Source: Odiellus spinosus
Lineage: Eukaryota; Arthropoda; Arachnida; Opiliones; Phalangiidae
NCBI GenBank assembly: GCA_963920705.1
Contig: OY987233.1
Coordinates: 6,190,001-6,254,000 of the forward strand
Direction of reading: 5' to 3'
Length of the DNA stretch: 64,000 nt
In this document: positions 46,127 through 57,213 of the stretch, one piece after another
Numbering within the stretch: the first letter of the stretch is position 1
How the letters are laid out: each line of letters starts with the position of its first letter
Made by a program: the position numbers and the translations under genes
The notes under the pieces: model-generated
Seen by the model: the letters and a program-made list of their open reading frames with translations, nothing else
Told to the model about the DNA's origin: nothing
Databases searched by the model: none

Positions 46127-47342
46127 TTAATTGAAGTTTGAACAATTAGAGAAGTATGATAAGCACGACAAGCACTCTTCCGTAGTGTTTGTCGAGTTGA
46201 ACGAGCCTCGTTTGCTCTCCGCTGGTGCAAGAGTAATTACGAAAGTCAAGAGATCGATGCCAAGAAAATGGTCAACATCAAACCGCGTTCGATGGCGATT
46301 CCCAAAAAGGTGAAATGCAAGTCCGCTTTCAGTTTAGCCCGCAAAAAAGCTTCTTTAGTTTGAACTAGGAGAGACTCGCAGTCGTGGTTGGCAGAGCGTC
46401 GATGAGACAGTGAGACCAAATACTCCGAAGTGTCGGTCATCAGAGAAAGAACAAAAACCAGAATTGCAGTGTCCAAAAAATTCTCTATCGCCGTAAGCAC
46501 GCTTCCAATAAAATAATCATTTTGAAGGACTGATGTCCCGAATAAAGCCGCGAGATTGAAGCAGAAATTGCCGACCCATTCGGCGATCCAAATCGAAACG
46601 CAAAAAGTTAATTTTCGGTTTAGATCAGACACTAATATCAAGAATTCGGTGTGTTGAGCCGAAAGAACTTGATAGTCGCAATTGCCTTCCGATAACCGGT
46701 ATTTACCCCAATTCCAGATTCTCAGACGAAGATTTTCCGCGGTGAAACAGATCGTGGCTTTCAAAGCGTGTATGTAAAGACCGAGAAATATATTGAGCAA
46801 GGAATACATTCCAACGACAAAAATGAGCAGATTTAGGTTGAAACTTGAAGCTTTTTCCGTTAAAAATACGGTAATTACAAAATTGTTCCTCATTTCGGAT
46901 TTGACCATTTTAGGAATTGCTAAGGCGACGCGACTGGCTGTAACTACCACAGTCAGAAATACTTGCAAATAATTTAAAATTCGAGTCTTTTGATCCGGAA
47001 ATGATAAAGTTCGTTCCATCTTGAAGAGAGATTCGAAACAAGCCGAAGTGATTCCGTTTTTGAAGAAGGACGAGTTCACGATGTATGTTGTGGTGACGAT
47101 AAACGAAGCGAAACCGAGCATAGAAAACATAAATCAGTTCCTATCAGTTGATAGATCAGGAAAAAACAATTCCTGGCTAAGTCCATAAAATATAAATTAA
47201 CCAAAATTACTTTAATCTTTCGTATTACGCGATTTTTATTCGTGATTCGCTCGTTTTCGCAAAAACTGGCGCCAAAATATCGTAGGAACACGTATTGCAA
47301 ATTGAACAACCAGTTGTTCGTGACGCAAGACGGCGCCGACAT
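46127..47342 (-). pseudogene. Receptor 6: two frameshifts, last helix broken
   Basis: The 5' part reads MSAPSCVTNNWLFNLQ to IYQLIGT. A 1-bp deletion near 47121-47127 (codon ~72) shifts the frame, and the family sequence resumes as FSMLGFASFIVTTTYIVNSS. It then runs cleanly through GITSACFESLFKMERT, WIAEWVGNFCFNLA and DTSEYLVSLSHRRSANH to LASIS. A 4-bp deletion at about 46245-46248 makes an immediate TGA inside the last helix, exactly at the SYLTF block. The remaining tail (TLAPAESKRG..., TEECLSC, NCS) is readable in a third frame to a TAA at 46127. It groups with receptors 1 and 2 (QHTEF, ATICFTAENLRLRI). Both lesions lie outside homopolymers, so they are probably real. Confidence 0.85.
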
Positions 47343-47966
47343 ACCGAATGTTTGGACTTTACTCGCGTAACTGACTGCGTGTGAACCGAAGAAAATGCCA
47401 CATCCTCCAGATCTCACGGTGATAAGTGGTTGCGAATGAAATGTTTGGTATAATTTGTGGGATTTCGACAGCGAGGCAAGCGTGTCTTTGATTAAACACC
47501 ATTCTGGCGTTGTTTATTTACTGATCAATAACATTGCAATGGCATATTGCGAAACCTTTGCGTGTGTAAATAATATGAAGAATAATACCAAATACAGGTT
47601 GCTTAGCAACCTTAGAATATTGGACAAACACGCGTAAAGGGACGGAAATTAAAAATAAATCGTTAGAGAAAGATATTTAATATTCGGAAAAAAAAAAATA
47701 TGTACATTGAAATTTTTTATAGCGTGAATAACAATTTTTACTACATTTTAGATTCTAATTTAACTCTTCTTGGCGGCATTAATAAATCTTCTGAAATAAC
47801 TACTTCATAAACTTCGATATTTAGGGTAGTAAATGAATCTTAATAACCTCCGAAAAGCGGCCGGAAAAGCTATAAGACTACTACATGAATATATTTACAA
47901 ATAGTCCATCTCATAGTCATTGATTTAAAAACAAAGGTTTCTTTAGAATTATATTATTATCATCGT
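47343..47966. other. 5' flank of receptor 6 and 3' flank of receptor 7
   Basis: The shared TATA-like promoter block is not recognisable before receptor 6, as with receptors 1 and 2. GGTTGCTTAGCAACCTTA at 47597 recurs before receptors 8 and 10 (51469, 56321). The last 45 bp (TTGATTTAAAAACAAAGG on) recur almost exactly at 49808-49856. Confidence 0.5.
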
Positions 47967-49181
47967 TTAAGTCGAGTTCCAGACGTTGGTTAAGAAATAT
48001 AGGCACTCTTCCTTCATGTTTGTCGAATTAAACGGCCCTGGTTTGCTCTGAGACGGTGCCAAAGTGATTACAAAAATCAAATAGGACACCGATGCCAAGA
48101 AAATTGTCAACATCAAACCACGCTCGATGACGATACCCAAACAGGTGAAATGCAAGTCCGCTTTCAATTTAGCCCGCAAATAAGCCTCTTTAGCATGAAT
48201 TACGAGAGACCCACTATTGTTGTTGGCCGAGCGGCGATGAGACAGAGAGACTAAATACTCCGAAGTGTCGGCCATCAGTGACAGAGTAAAAACCAAAATG
48301 GCGGTGCCAAAAAATCTTTCGGTTGCTCTAAGCAGAGCTCCAAAAAAATATACGTTTTGAAAGGCTGAAGTCCCGAATAAAGAAGCGAGATTGAAGCAGA
48401 AATTTCCGACCCAGTCGGCGATCCAAAGCGAAACGTATAAAGTCAATTTTGCATTTAGATCCGTTACGATTATCATAAATTGGGTGTGTTGAGTCGATAG
48501 ATCTTGATGCTCAGAACTCCCGTCCGACAACTTGTATTTGCCCCATTTCCTAATTATCAGGCGCAGATTTACCGCGGTCAAACATATCGTGGTTTTCAAC
48601 GCGTTGACGTAGAGATTGAGTAATATTTCTAGCGCCGAATACATTCCAATGACAAACATTACAAGATTTTGATTGAAACTTGTCGCTTTTTCCGTCATAA
48701 AAATGTCAATGGCGTAAGAGTTCCTTAATTCGATATTGAAAGTATTAGCAATTGCGAAAGCGACCGAAGCAGTTATTACCACAATTATCATAAATGTTTC
48801 CAAGAAATTTAAAATACGAGTCTTTTGTTCCGTAATTGAGAAAGTTCTTTCCATCTTGACGAGAGATTCGAAACAAGCCGAAGTAATTCCTTTTTTCAAG
48901 AATGACGAGTTGACGATGTAGATTGCGGATAAAAGCCAAGTTAAGTAGTATAAAACTGTGAAGATCATTCCGGTTCCTTTAATACTATATAACCAAAGCA
49001 AAATCAGTCTGACTAAGTCCACCAAATACAAATTGACTAAAATAATTTTGATATTTCGTAGAATAACGCGACTATTACGAGCCATTGGCTCATTTTGGCC
49101 AAAATTAGCGCCGAAGAATCGTAGAAATTTGTATTGCAAATTGAACAGCCAGTTTTCCGTAACACAAGACGGCGCCGACAT
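47967..49181 (-). CDS. Receptor 7: gustatory-receptor-like seven-helix protein, intact
   Basis: A 404-residue single exon starting MSAPSCVTENWLFNLQ; a TGA lies in frame 9 bases before this ATG, which fixes the start for the family. Approximate layout: helix 1 at 45-66, helix 2 at 72-92, helix 3 at 128-147, helix 4 at 172-202, helix 5 at 247-270, helix 6 at 277-303, helix 7 at 354-374. Two large cytoplasmic loops (203-246, 304-353) precede helices 5 and 7 if the N-terminus is inside, as in insect gustatory and odorant receptors. The last helix ends SYLIFVITL (366-374). The tail has NST and NST sites and Cys 393. It belongs to the 8-12 subgroup (RKWGKYKLSDGSSEHQ). Confidence 0.88.
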   Translation of the reverse strand: MSAPSCVTENWLFNLQYKFLRFFGANFGQNEPMARNSRVILRNIKIILVNLYLVDLVRLILLWLYSIKGTGMIFTVLYYLTWLLSAIYIVNSSFLKKGITSACFESLVKMERTFSITEQKTRILNFLETFMIIVVITASVAFAIANTFNIELRNSYAIDIFMTEKATSFNQNLVMFVIGMYSALEILLNLYVNALKTTICLTAVNLRLIIRKWGKYKLSDGSSEHQDLSTQHTQFMIIVTDLNAKLTLYVSLWIADWVGNFCFNLASLFGTSAFQNVYFFGALLRATERFFGTAILVFTLSLMADTSEYLVSLSHRRSANNNSGSLVIHAKEAYLRAKLKADLHFTCLGIVIERGLMLTIFLASVSYLIFVITLAPSQSKPGPFNSTNMKEECLYFLTNVWNST

Positions 49182-49318
49182 CCTGATTCAGTAGACTTTC
49201 CTCTAGTAAGTCACTACGTGTAAAAAAAAAAATCGAAGAAAAACACCAAGCGCTCCCGTTCTCACGCATTTATGGCCTTATATTTTTGATAATTGTCGCT
49301 GGCTTGGCAATAAATGAA
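49182..49318 (-). promoter_or_regulatory. Conserved promoter block of receptor 7
   Basis: AAAATATAAGG lies at 49276-49286, 95 bp before the ATG. CCAAGCCAGCGACAATTAT is conserved upstream of it. A nine-A run at 49221-49229 replaces the usual GAATATCGG spacing. Confidence 0.57.
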
Positions 49319-49421
49319 GTAACAGAAAACATTGAAAGTGAAAAACACCATTTTGGCGTTCCTTATTGATTAGTTTCGGATAATTTTGTGGCAATTACGC
49401 TTGACGGTGAATTAATAATAT

Positions 49422-49799
49422 CATTAAGGGAATTAAGCATAGTGTTTGATTGAGAATAACACGGGTTTGGTGCCGTTTCTTTATTGATCGTTGAAACAAA
49501 ACGCGAAGCTAAAACGCAACCACGCAAAAATCTGTGTTAATAATGTAACATATATGATAATTAAAGAGAATTACTTCAACTTACGAGCACTTATGACTGT
49601 GTTTTGATTATCAATCAATAATATGGCTCGCTACACTTGATTCTTAGATGCCATTGAGTACGTCACTACATTACCTTTACTTTCTAATAACAGCGTAAAA
49701 ATTATTTACAACAAATAATTAGTTGATTAAATATTATCTGTACAAAACAAATTTATTAATTTGTAGCTTTATTATTTACTAACCGATCTTTAAAGTTAA
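49422..49799. repeat. Intergenic repeat, second copy of 37761-38137
   Basis: It begins CATTAAGGGAATTAAGCATA and ends CCGATCTTTAAAGTTAAA. It is followed almost at once by a near-copy of the 3' flank of receptor 7, so the region between receptors 7 and 8 is a patchwork of duplicated pieces. Confidence 0.8.
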
Positions 49800-49856
49800 A
49801 AAGTTAAAATTGATTTAAAAACAAAGGTTTCTTTAGAATTATATTATTATCATCAT

Positions 49857-51069
49857 TTAAGTCGAATTCCAGACGTTGGTAAAGAAAGATAAGCACTCTT
49901 CCGTCATGTTTGTAAAATTAATCGGTCCTGGTTTCCTCTCAGACGGTGCCAGAGTGATAACAAAAGTCAAATAGGAAACCGATGCCAAAAACACGGTCAA
50001 CATCAAACCACGCTCGATGACGATACCCAAACAGGTGAAATGCAAGTCAGCTTTCAGTTTGACTCGCAAATAATTCTCATTAGCTTGGACAACGAATGAT
50101 CTACTGCCGTTGTTGGCGGAGCGTCGATGAGACAATGAGACTAAATACTCCGAAGTGTCGGCCATTAGAGAAAGAGTAAAAATCAAAATGGCGGTGCCGA
50201 AAAATTTCTCTATTACCATAAGCACGGCTGCAAATAAACGCGTTTTGAAAGGCTGAAGTCCCGAATATAGAAGCGAGATTGAAGCAGAAATTTCCGACCC
50301 AGTCGGCGATCCAAAGCGAAACGTATAAAGTCAATTTCGCATTTAGATCCGATACGATTATCATAAATTGGGTGTGTTGAGTCGATAGATCTTGACGTTC
50401 AGAACTTCCGTTTGACAACTTGTATTTTCCCCATTTCCTAATTATCACGATCAGATTTCCCACGGTCAAACATATCGTGGCTTTCAAAGCGTTGACGTAA
50501 AGGTTGATAAATATTTCTAGCGCTGAATGCACTCCAATGACAAAAATGAGTAGGTTTTGATTGAAACTGGTCGCTTTTTCCGTCATAAAAATGCCAATGG
50601 CATGATGGTTCCTCATTTCGGAATTGAAAGTATTAACAAATGCGAAAGTGACGCAACTCGCAGTAACCGCAACGATCATAAATATTTGAAGATAATTTAA
50701 AATTCGAGACTTTGGTTTCGGAATTGAGAAAGTTCTTTCCATCTTGACGAGAGATTCGAAACAAGCCGATGTGATTCCGGTTTTGAGGAAGGATGAGTTT
50801 AAGATGCAGATTGTGGAAACGAGCTGCATTAATAAGTAAAGAATTGTGAAGATCAATCCATTTCTGCTATAACGATATACATCAAATAAAGTCTCTCTGA
50901 TCAAGTTCACCAAAAATAAATTTACTAAAATTATTTTCGTATTTCGTAAAATCACGCGACTATTACCGGCCCTTGGCTCATTTTCACCAAAATTGGCGCC
51001 AAAAAACCGTAGACATTTGTATTGAAAATTGAACAGCCAGTTTTCCGTAACGCAAGACGGCACCGACAT
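49857..51069 (-). pseudogene. Receptor 8: single 2-bp deletion before helix 6
   Basis: The frame from MSVPSCVTENWLFNFQ (51069) is good through helix 5 to FGTSAFQNA at codon ~277. There AAATAAACGCG stands where relatives have AAATAAATACGCG on the plus strand (near 50237), a loss of TA that shifts the frame. The second part (VIEKFFGTAILIF, DTSEYLVSLSHRRSANN, SYLTFVITL and the NFT/NMT tail) is intact in the other frame down to 49857. Total length is 1213 bases against 1215 for receptors 7 and 11. As read, the product would lack helices 6 and 7. One small lesion with little other decay points to recent loss or an assembly error. It pairs with receptor 10. Confidence 0.82.
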
Positions 51070-51200
51070 TCTGAATCTGTAGACTTTCTTGTCTTAAGTC
51101 ACTACGTGTAAGAATATCGGACAAAAACACCGAGTGTTCCCGCTCTCACGCATTTATGGCTTTATATTCTGGATAAATGTCGCTGCCTTGGCGATGAAAA
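51070..51200 (-). promoter_or_regulatory. Conserved promoter block of receptor 8
   Basis: AGAATATAAAG at 51160-51170, 91 bp before the ATG; GCAGCGACATTTATCC upstream is slightly changed. Confidence 0.55.
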
Positions 51201-51586
51201 ATGTATAGGGAAATGTTGAAAGTAAAAAAAACATTTTGGCGTTCAATTACTGATTGGCATCGTATAATTTTAAGACAATTGCGCTTGTCGGTAAACTAAT
51301 AACATCTTATATTAGTAAATAAATTAATATTCAAAACAACAGGTTAAAATGAAAACTAATTAAAAGTCAGCTCGAAAGTTGCGTGTATAAATAATTTGAT
51401 CAATAATATTGCAGCAAAAGTATATTACTTTATTTCCGAGACAGTTGCGTGTGTCGTATTATAGAGGTTGCTTAGCAACCTTAAAAGGACAGACCCGTAA
51501 TCGTTAGACAAAAAGAAATTAAAATATTTTTATAATTATACAAAACAAAGAGGTTGTTTCACACGCTTAAAAAGTGTTCTTAATCT
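51201..51586. other. Distal 5' flank of receptor 8
   Basis: It matches the flank of receptor 10 (56011-56423), including GGTTGCTTAGCAACCTTA and GGACAGACCCGTAA. No gene. Confidence 0.55.
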
Positions 51587-52129
51587 AGAGCTCGGAATCG
51601 GATATCCATTATTCGTATATTTTCAGATATTTTATTTTCGGATAAATGGTTTGTAACTAAAAAAATGAAAACTGTATATTCGGGTAATTGTTAAATGTAT
51701 AAGGTTTACCCGAAGATAAGCCTTTGACGCTTTATCTACGAACAAATTGTTCGTTTTCAAACGTATAACGATGGATAAGAAAATTCATATTTCCACAATT
51801 AGTCTAAAACATAAGAAAAAATATTTCAAATTGGCTTTTAATTTGAAGGATATAAATAAAACAACGAAACTAAGATTTTAAATCATCTTTTTGTTCATAA
51901 TTTTTCAGGAAAATAAATCTTGAATTTTTTTATCCGAACGTATAACTCGGATAATATTCTAAGATAAGGCCATTTTTGGATAAAAACGGATATGGATTTT
52001 GTTTTTTAATTTATCTTCGAATAAGTTAACTGGAATGAAAAATAGTCAATTTTTAATCAAACAGAAAATATACATCAGAATTTAGTAGATTTTATCTAAC
52101 TAATAAAAATTATACGAATTCCGAGCTCT
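51587..52129 (-). repeat. Family R element, short form, complete (543 bp)
   Basis: Inverted ends AGAGCTCGGAATCGGATA and TATACGAATTCCGAGCTCT enclose AT-rich sequence without an open frame. It lies at the same place relative to receptor 8 as the copy at 56424 does to receptor 10. Confidence 0.85.
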
Positions 52130-52511
52130 ATTTAAAACTCAAAACCCTACTAGAACACACGCGTTCCTTTTCAACCTTGCGTTAACTGAGTTGAAAAATA
52201 AAATGTGTATATGCATTATTGCGGTTTAAACAGTTAATTAAAACATTTGTTATAGTTGCGTTGAACAAGAATATGCGTGTGCATTTTTGAGATTAAACCA
52301 CGAAGTATCAGTCCCGCTAATTAAAATATTTTTAATATTTAAATCAACAAGGATATAATATTCATTATACTTCGATATATTTAGGCTAACATTTCAGAAC
52401 TATACGTTTTTCATTTCTAGTATAGGAGTCTAAATATCGGGCTATCCGTAAATAGACTTACAAATCGTCGATGCCATCGTCATTGCTTTAAGAACATAGG
52501 TTTATCCTTAG
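52130..52511. other. 3' flank of receptor 9
   Basis: AT-rich sequence resembling 56967-57213 downstream of receptor 11 (ACACACGCGTTCCTTTTCAA / ACACAAACGTTCCTTTTTAA). No gene. Confidence 0.5.
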
Positions 52512-53722
52512 TTATGTCAAGTTCGAGATGTTGGATAAGAAAGATAAGCACTCTTCCGTCATGTTTGTCGAAATAAACGGTCCTGGTTTTCTCTCCTCGG
52601 GTGCCAGAGTGATTACAAAAGTCAAATAGGAGACCGATGCCAAGAATATGGTCAACATCAAACTACGCTCGATGACGACACCCAAACAGGTGAAATGCAA
52701 GTCCGCTTTCAGTTTAGTCCGCAAATAAACCTCTTTAGCTTGAATTACGAGAGACCTACTGTCGTTGTCAGCCGAGCGTCGATGAGACAGTGAGACTAAA
52801 TATTCCGAGGTGTCGGCCATCAAAGAAAGAGTATAAACCAAAATGGCGGTGCCGAAAAATTTCTCTATTACCATAAGTACGGCTCCAAATAAATACGCGT
52901 TTTGAAAGGCAGTAGTCCCGAATAAAGAAGAGAGATTGAAGCAGAAATTTCCGACCCAGTCGGCGATCCAAAGGGAAACGCATAAAGTCAATTTTGAATT
53001 TAGATCCGATATGATTATCATAAATTGGGTGTGTTGAGTCGATAGATCTTGATGTTCAGAACTGCCGTCCGATAACTTGTATTTTCCCCATTTCCTAATT
53101 ATCAGGCGTAGATTTCCAGAGGTCCAACATATCGTGGCTTTCAACGTGTTGACGTAAAGGCCAAGGAATAATCCTAGCGCGGAATACAATACCGAGACAA
53201 AAATGAGAAGATTTTGATTGAAACTGGTCGCTTTTTCTGTCATAAAAATGGTAATGACAAGACTGTTCCTCATTTCGGAGATGAAAGCATTGGGAATGAC
53301 CCAAGCGATGAAACTCGCTGTAATTACAATAGTCATAAATATTTGCAGATAATTTAAAATTCGAGTCTTTTGATTCGGAATTGAGAAATTTCCATCTTGA
53401 CGAGAGATTCGAAACAAGCCGAAGTGATTCCGTTTTTCAAGAAGGACGAGTTCACGATGTAGATTGTGGAGACGAGCTGCATTAATAAATAGAGAATTGT
53501 GAAGATCACTCCATTTCCTCTACAACGATATATATCAAATAAAGTCTGTCTGACGAAGTCCACCAAAAATAAATTTACTAAAATTATTTTCGTATTTCGT
53601 AGAATCACGCAACTTTTACGAGTCATTGGCTCATTTTCGCCAAAATTGGCGCCGAAAGATCGTAGAAATTTGTATTGCAAATTGAACAACCAGTTTTCCG
53701 TAACGCAACACGGCGCCGACAT
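52512..53722 (-). pseudogene. Receptor 9: single 4-bp deletion after helix 2
   Basis: MSAPCCVTENWLFNLQ (53722) through NSSFLKNGITSACFESLVKME is in frame. At about 53388 the plus strand reads GAGAAATTTCC where relatives have GAGAAAGTTCTTTCC, a 4-bp loss at codon ~110. The rest follows cleanly in another frame: NQKTRILNYLQIFM, WIADWVGNFCFNLS, DTSEYLVSLSHRRSAD, SYLTFVITL and a tail with an NMT site and Cys. Total length is 1211 bases, four short of receptor 11, its closest relative. The truncated product would end soon after helix 2. A 301-codon frame remains open downstream but lacks helices 1-2. Confidence 0.83.
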
Positions 53723-53855
53723 TCTGATTCTGTAGACTTTCCTCTCGTAAGTCACTACGTGTAAGAATATCGAACAAAAACACCGAGTGTTCCCTCTCTC
53801 ACGCTGTTATGGTCTTATATTTTGGATAATTGTCGCTGGCTTAGCGATAAGTAAA
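53723..53855 (-). promoter_or_regulatory. Conserved promoter block of receptor 9
   Basis: AAAATATAAGA at 53813-53823, 91 bp before the ATG, with AGCCAGCGACAATTATCC upstream. Confidence 0.57.
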
Positions 53856-54663
53856 GCGACAGAAAACAGGATTTTGGCGTTCCTTTATTGATTAGTTTTA
53901 TTAGATAATTTTATGACAATTGTGCATGACGGTGATGAACTAATAATATCTTATATTCGTAAATAAATTAATATTATTCAAAATAACGGGTATAAGAACT
54001 AAGGTGAAAACACCGCGACAGTTGCGTGTTAGAATAATACACGAAAAGCGGGAGTATATGGTACAGCGTAGTGTCGAAATTATATACAATTGTTTTTACA
54101 AGTAGCTTGACTGTTAGGGAAATAAAAAAAAGAAACATTTTTACGTTGTTTGTTTCAGATTGTACCACATGCGCGTGCATTAATAAAATTACGTAGTCTT
54201 ACTTATACGCTCTAACAATAATGGATTCGAAGAATCAGAGTTGGAATAAGATAACCTTTATGTACGTAATAGATTTTTCTAATAAAGACCTTTGCACCCA
54301 TATCTGTTACTTACAAATTGGAATGAACAGGTCTATATAATTAATAACAAATCAGAATTGACAGATATTAGCGACGGGGCAGACACTTAAGAATTCAGGT
54401 GCACAGTTCTTGGTACTTGTTTTTCACTACCAAAACTGAACTCTGAGTTAACAAGAGATCGAACTCAACGGACTATCAAAACTGAATTTAGGGAACTCAT
54501 GTGTACAAAGAATTCAAGAGTGTCAACCAATTGGATCCTAGGTTTTTAACTAAGTGCAATAACTATGCCGCGTATGTTAAATATTTATCAATAATTTGTT
54601 TCCTTCTGGCATCGACTTTAATCAGTGTTATATTGCAATGTTTTTTTCACATGGATTTCGCAA
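53856..54663. other. Distal 5' flank of receptor 9 and 3' flank of receptor 10
   Basis: The distal block (TGACGGTGATGAACTAATAA) is near 53927. The cluster-specific downstream module (CAGATATTAGCGACGGGGCA) lies at 54349-54562 with an extra internal segment around 54440-54480. No gene. Confidence 0.55.
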
Positions 54664-55876
54664 TTAATTTAAGGTTGAACACTTAGCGAAGCACGAAAAG
54701 CACTCTTCCGTCATGTTTGTAGAATGAACGGTCCTGGTTTCCTTTCAGACGGTGCCAGAGTGATGACAAAAGTCAAATAGGAGACAGATGCCAAGAAAAT
54801 GGTCAACATCCAACTACGCTCGATGACGATACCCAAACAGGTGAAATGCAAGTCCGCTTTCAGTTTAGTCCGCAAATAAGTCTCTTTAGCTCGAACTACG
54901 AGAGATCTACTGTCATTCTTGGCCGAGCGTCGATGAGACAATGAGACTAAATACTCCGAAGTGTCAGCCATCAGAGAAAGAAGAAAAACCAAAATGGCGG
55001 TGCCGAAAACTTTCTCCATTACCATAAACACGACTCCAAATAAATAGGCGTTTTGAAAGGCTGAAGTCCCGAATAAAGAAGAGAGATTGAAGCTGAAATT
55101 TCCGACCCAGTCGGCGATCCAAAGCGAAACGCATATTCTCAATTTTGCATTTAGATTCGATATGATTTCCATAAATTGGGTGTGTTGAGTCTATAGATCT
55201 TGATGTTCAGAACTCCAGTTCGACAACTTGTATTTTCCCCATTTCCTAATTATCAAGCGCAGATTTCCCACGGTCAAACATATCGTGGCTTTCAAAGCGT
55301 TGACGTAAAGGTTGCTAAATATTTCTAGCGCAGAATACATTCCAATGACAAAAATGAGTAGATTTTGATTGAAACTGGTCGCTTTTTCCGTCATTAAAAT
55401 GGTAATGGCAAGATGGTTCGTCATTTCGGAATTGAAAGTATTAACAATTGCGAAAGCGACGCAACTCGCTGTAACAGCAACGGTCATAAATATTTGAAGA
55501 TAATTTAAAATTCGAGACTTTGGATTCGGAATTGAGCAAGTTCTTTCCATCTTGACGAGAGATTCGAAACAAGCCGAGTAATTCCGGTTTTGAAGAAGGA
55601 CGAGTTCACGATGTAAAATGTGGAAACGAGCTGCATTAAATAGTAGAGAACTGTGAAGATTATTCCATTTCCTCTACATCGATATATTTCAAATAAATTC
55701 TGTCTGACCAAGTCCACCAAAAATAAATTTACTAAAATTATTTTCGTATTTCGTAGAATCACACGACTATAATGGACCATCGGCTCATTTTCGCCAAAAC
55801 TGGCGCCAAAAAATCGTAGAAATTTGTATTGCAAATTGAACAACCAGTTTTCCGTGACGCAAGACGGCACCGACAT
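54664..55876 (-). pseudogene. Receptor 10: three lesions, clear pseudogene
   Basis: MSVPSCVTENWLFNLQ (55876) starts the frame. A 1-bp loss near 55577 (GCCGAGTAATT for GCCGAAGTAATT) shifts it at codon ~100 in GITSACF. The family frame resumes through KMERTCSIPN and IIRKWGKYKLSN to a TAG at 55188-55190, where relatives have the Ser codon TCG in QDLSTQH. Then it continues to KPGPF, where another 1-bp loss near 54722 shifts the tail; EECFSCF and KCST remain readable to a TAA at 54664. Length is 1213 bases, consistent with two 1-bp losses from 1215. It is the most damaged member and the partner of receptor 8 in a duplicated block. Confidence 0.88.
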
Positions 55877-56010
55877 CCTGATTCAGTAGGCTTTCTTTCA
55901 TAAGTCAATACGTGTAAGAATATCGGACAAAAAACCGAGTGTTCCCGCTCTCACCCCATTATGGCTTTATATTATAGATAATTGTCGTTGGCTTGGCGAT
56001 AAAAAAGTGT
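55877..56010 (-). promoter_or_regulatory. Conserved promoter block of receptor 10
   Basis: AATATAAAG at 55965-55973, 89 bp before the ATG; the upstream element reads GCCAACGACAATTATC. It shares TATAAAG with receptor 8. Confidence 0.53.
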
Positions 56011-56423
56011 ATAGGAAAACATTGAAAGTAAAAAAAAAAAAAGAAAAAAAAATTGGCGTTCAATTACTGATTGGCATCGTATAATTTTAAGACAATTGCG
56101 CTTGTCGGTAAACTAATAACATTTTATATTCGTAAATAAATTAATACTATTCAAAACAACGGGTTAAAATGAAAACTAATTTCAAGTCAGATGGAATCAA
56201 TAATACTGCAGCAAAAGTCTATTACTTTATCGCGTTCGGAATACATTGATAGACATTTAATTGTAAGGAGATATTCCGAGACAGTTGCGTGTGTAACTAT
56301 TAGGACGTATTATAGAGGTTGCTTAGCAACGTTAAGAGGACAGACCCGTAAAAGAAATTAAAATATTTTATAATTGTACAAAACAAACAGATAGTTTCAC
56401 AAGCTTAAAAGTGTTCTCAATCT
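56011..56423. other. Distal 5' flank of receptor 10
   Basis: It is the duplicate of the receptor 8 flank, with an extra ~60 bp around 56230-56300. No gene. Confidence 0.55.
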
Positions 56424-56966
56424 AGAGCTCGGAATCGGATATCCATTATCTTCTGGTATTCGTATATTTTCAGATATTTTCGGATAAATTGTTTCGTAAC
56501 TAAGAAATGAAATTTGTATATTCGTCTAATTGTTAAACGTATAAGGTTTACCCGAAGATAAGCATTTGGCGCTTTATTTACGAACAAATTACTCGTTTTC
56601 AAACATAATAAGATGGAGAACAAAATTCACGTTTCCAGAATTAGTCTAAAATATAAGAAAAATATTTCAAATTGACTTTTAATTCGAAGAATATAAATAA
56701 AACAACGAAACTAAGATTTCAAATCATCTTTTTATTCGTTATTTTTCACGAAAATAAATTTTGAATTATTTTATTCGAACGTATAACGCGGATAATATTC
56801 TAAGATAATACCATTTTCGGATAAAAACGGATATGGATTGTGTTTTTTACTTTATCTTCAAATAAATTAACTTGAAAGAAGAAGTCTATTTTTAATCAAA
56901 CAGATAATATATATCAGAATTTAGTCGATTTTATCTAATTAATAAAATATACGAATTCCGAGCTCT
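56424..56966 (-). repeat. Family R element, short form, complete (543 bp)
   Basis: Same ends and same length as the copy at 51587. The insertion point relative to the neighbouring receptors is the same, so the two derive from one insertion copied with its host block. Confidence 0.87.
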
Positions 56967-57213
56967 ATTTAGAACTGAAAACACATTGTTTAGTTGAGCA
57001 ACTAGAACACAAACGTTCCTTTTTAACCTTGTGTCAGCTGGGTTTTAAAAGAATGTGTGTATGTGCATTATTGATGTTTAAAACACGAAGTATCAGCCCC
57101 GTTAATTAAAACATTTTTTCATATTTATATCAATCAACATGGATAATAAAATTAATATAATAAAATTCATTATAATTCTATATATTTCTATATATATATA
57201 TATATATCATTAG
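56967..57213. other. 3' flank of receptor 11
   Basis: AT-rich, with a short TA run at 57185-57207. No gene. Confidence 0.45.
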
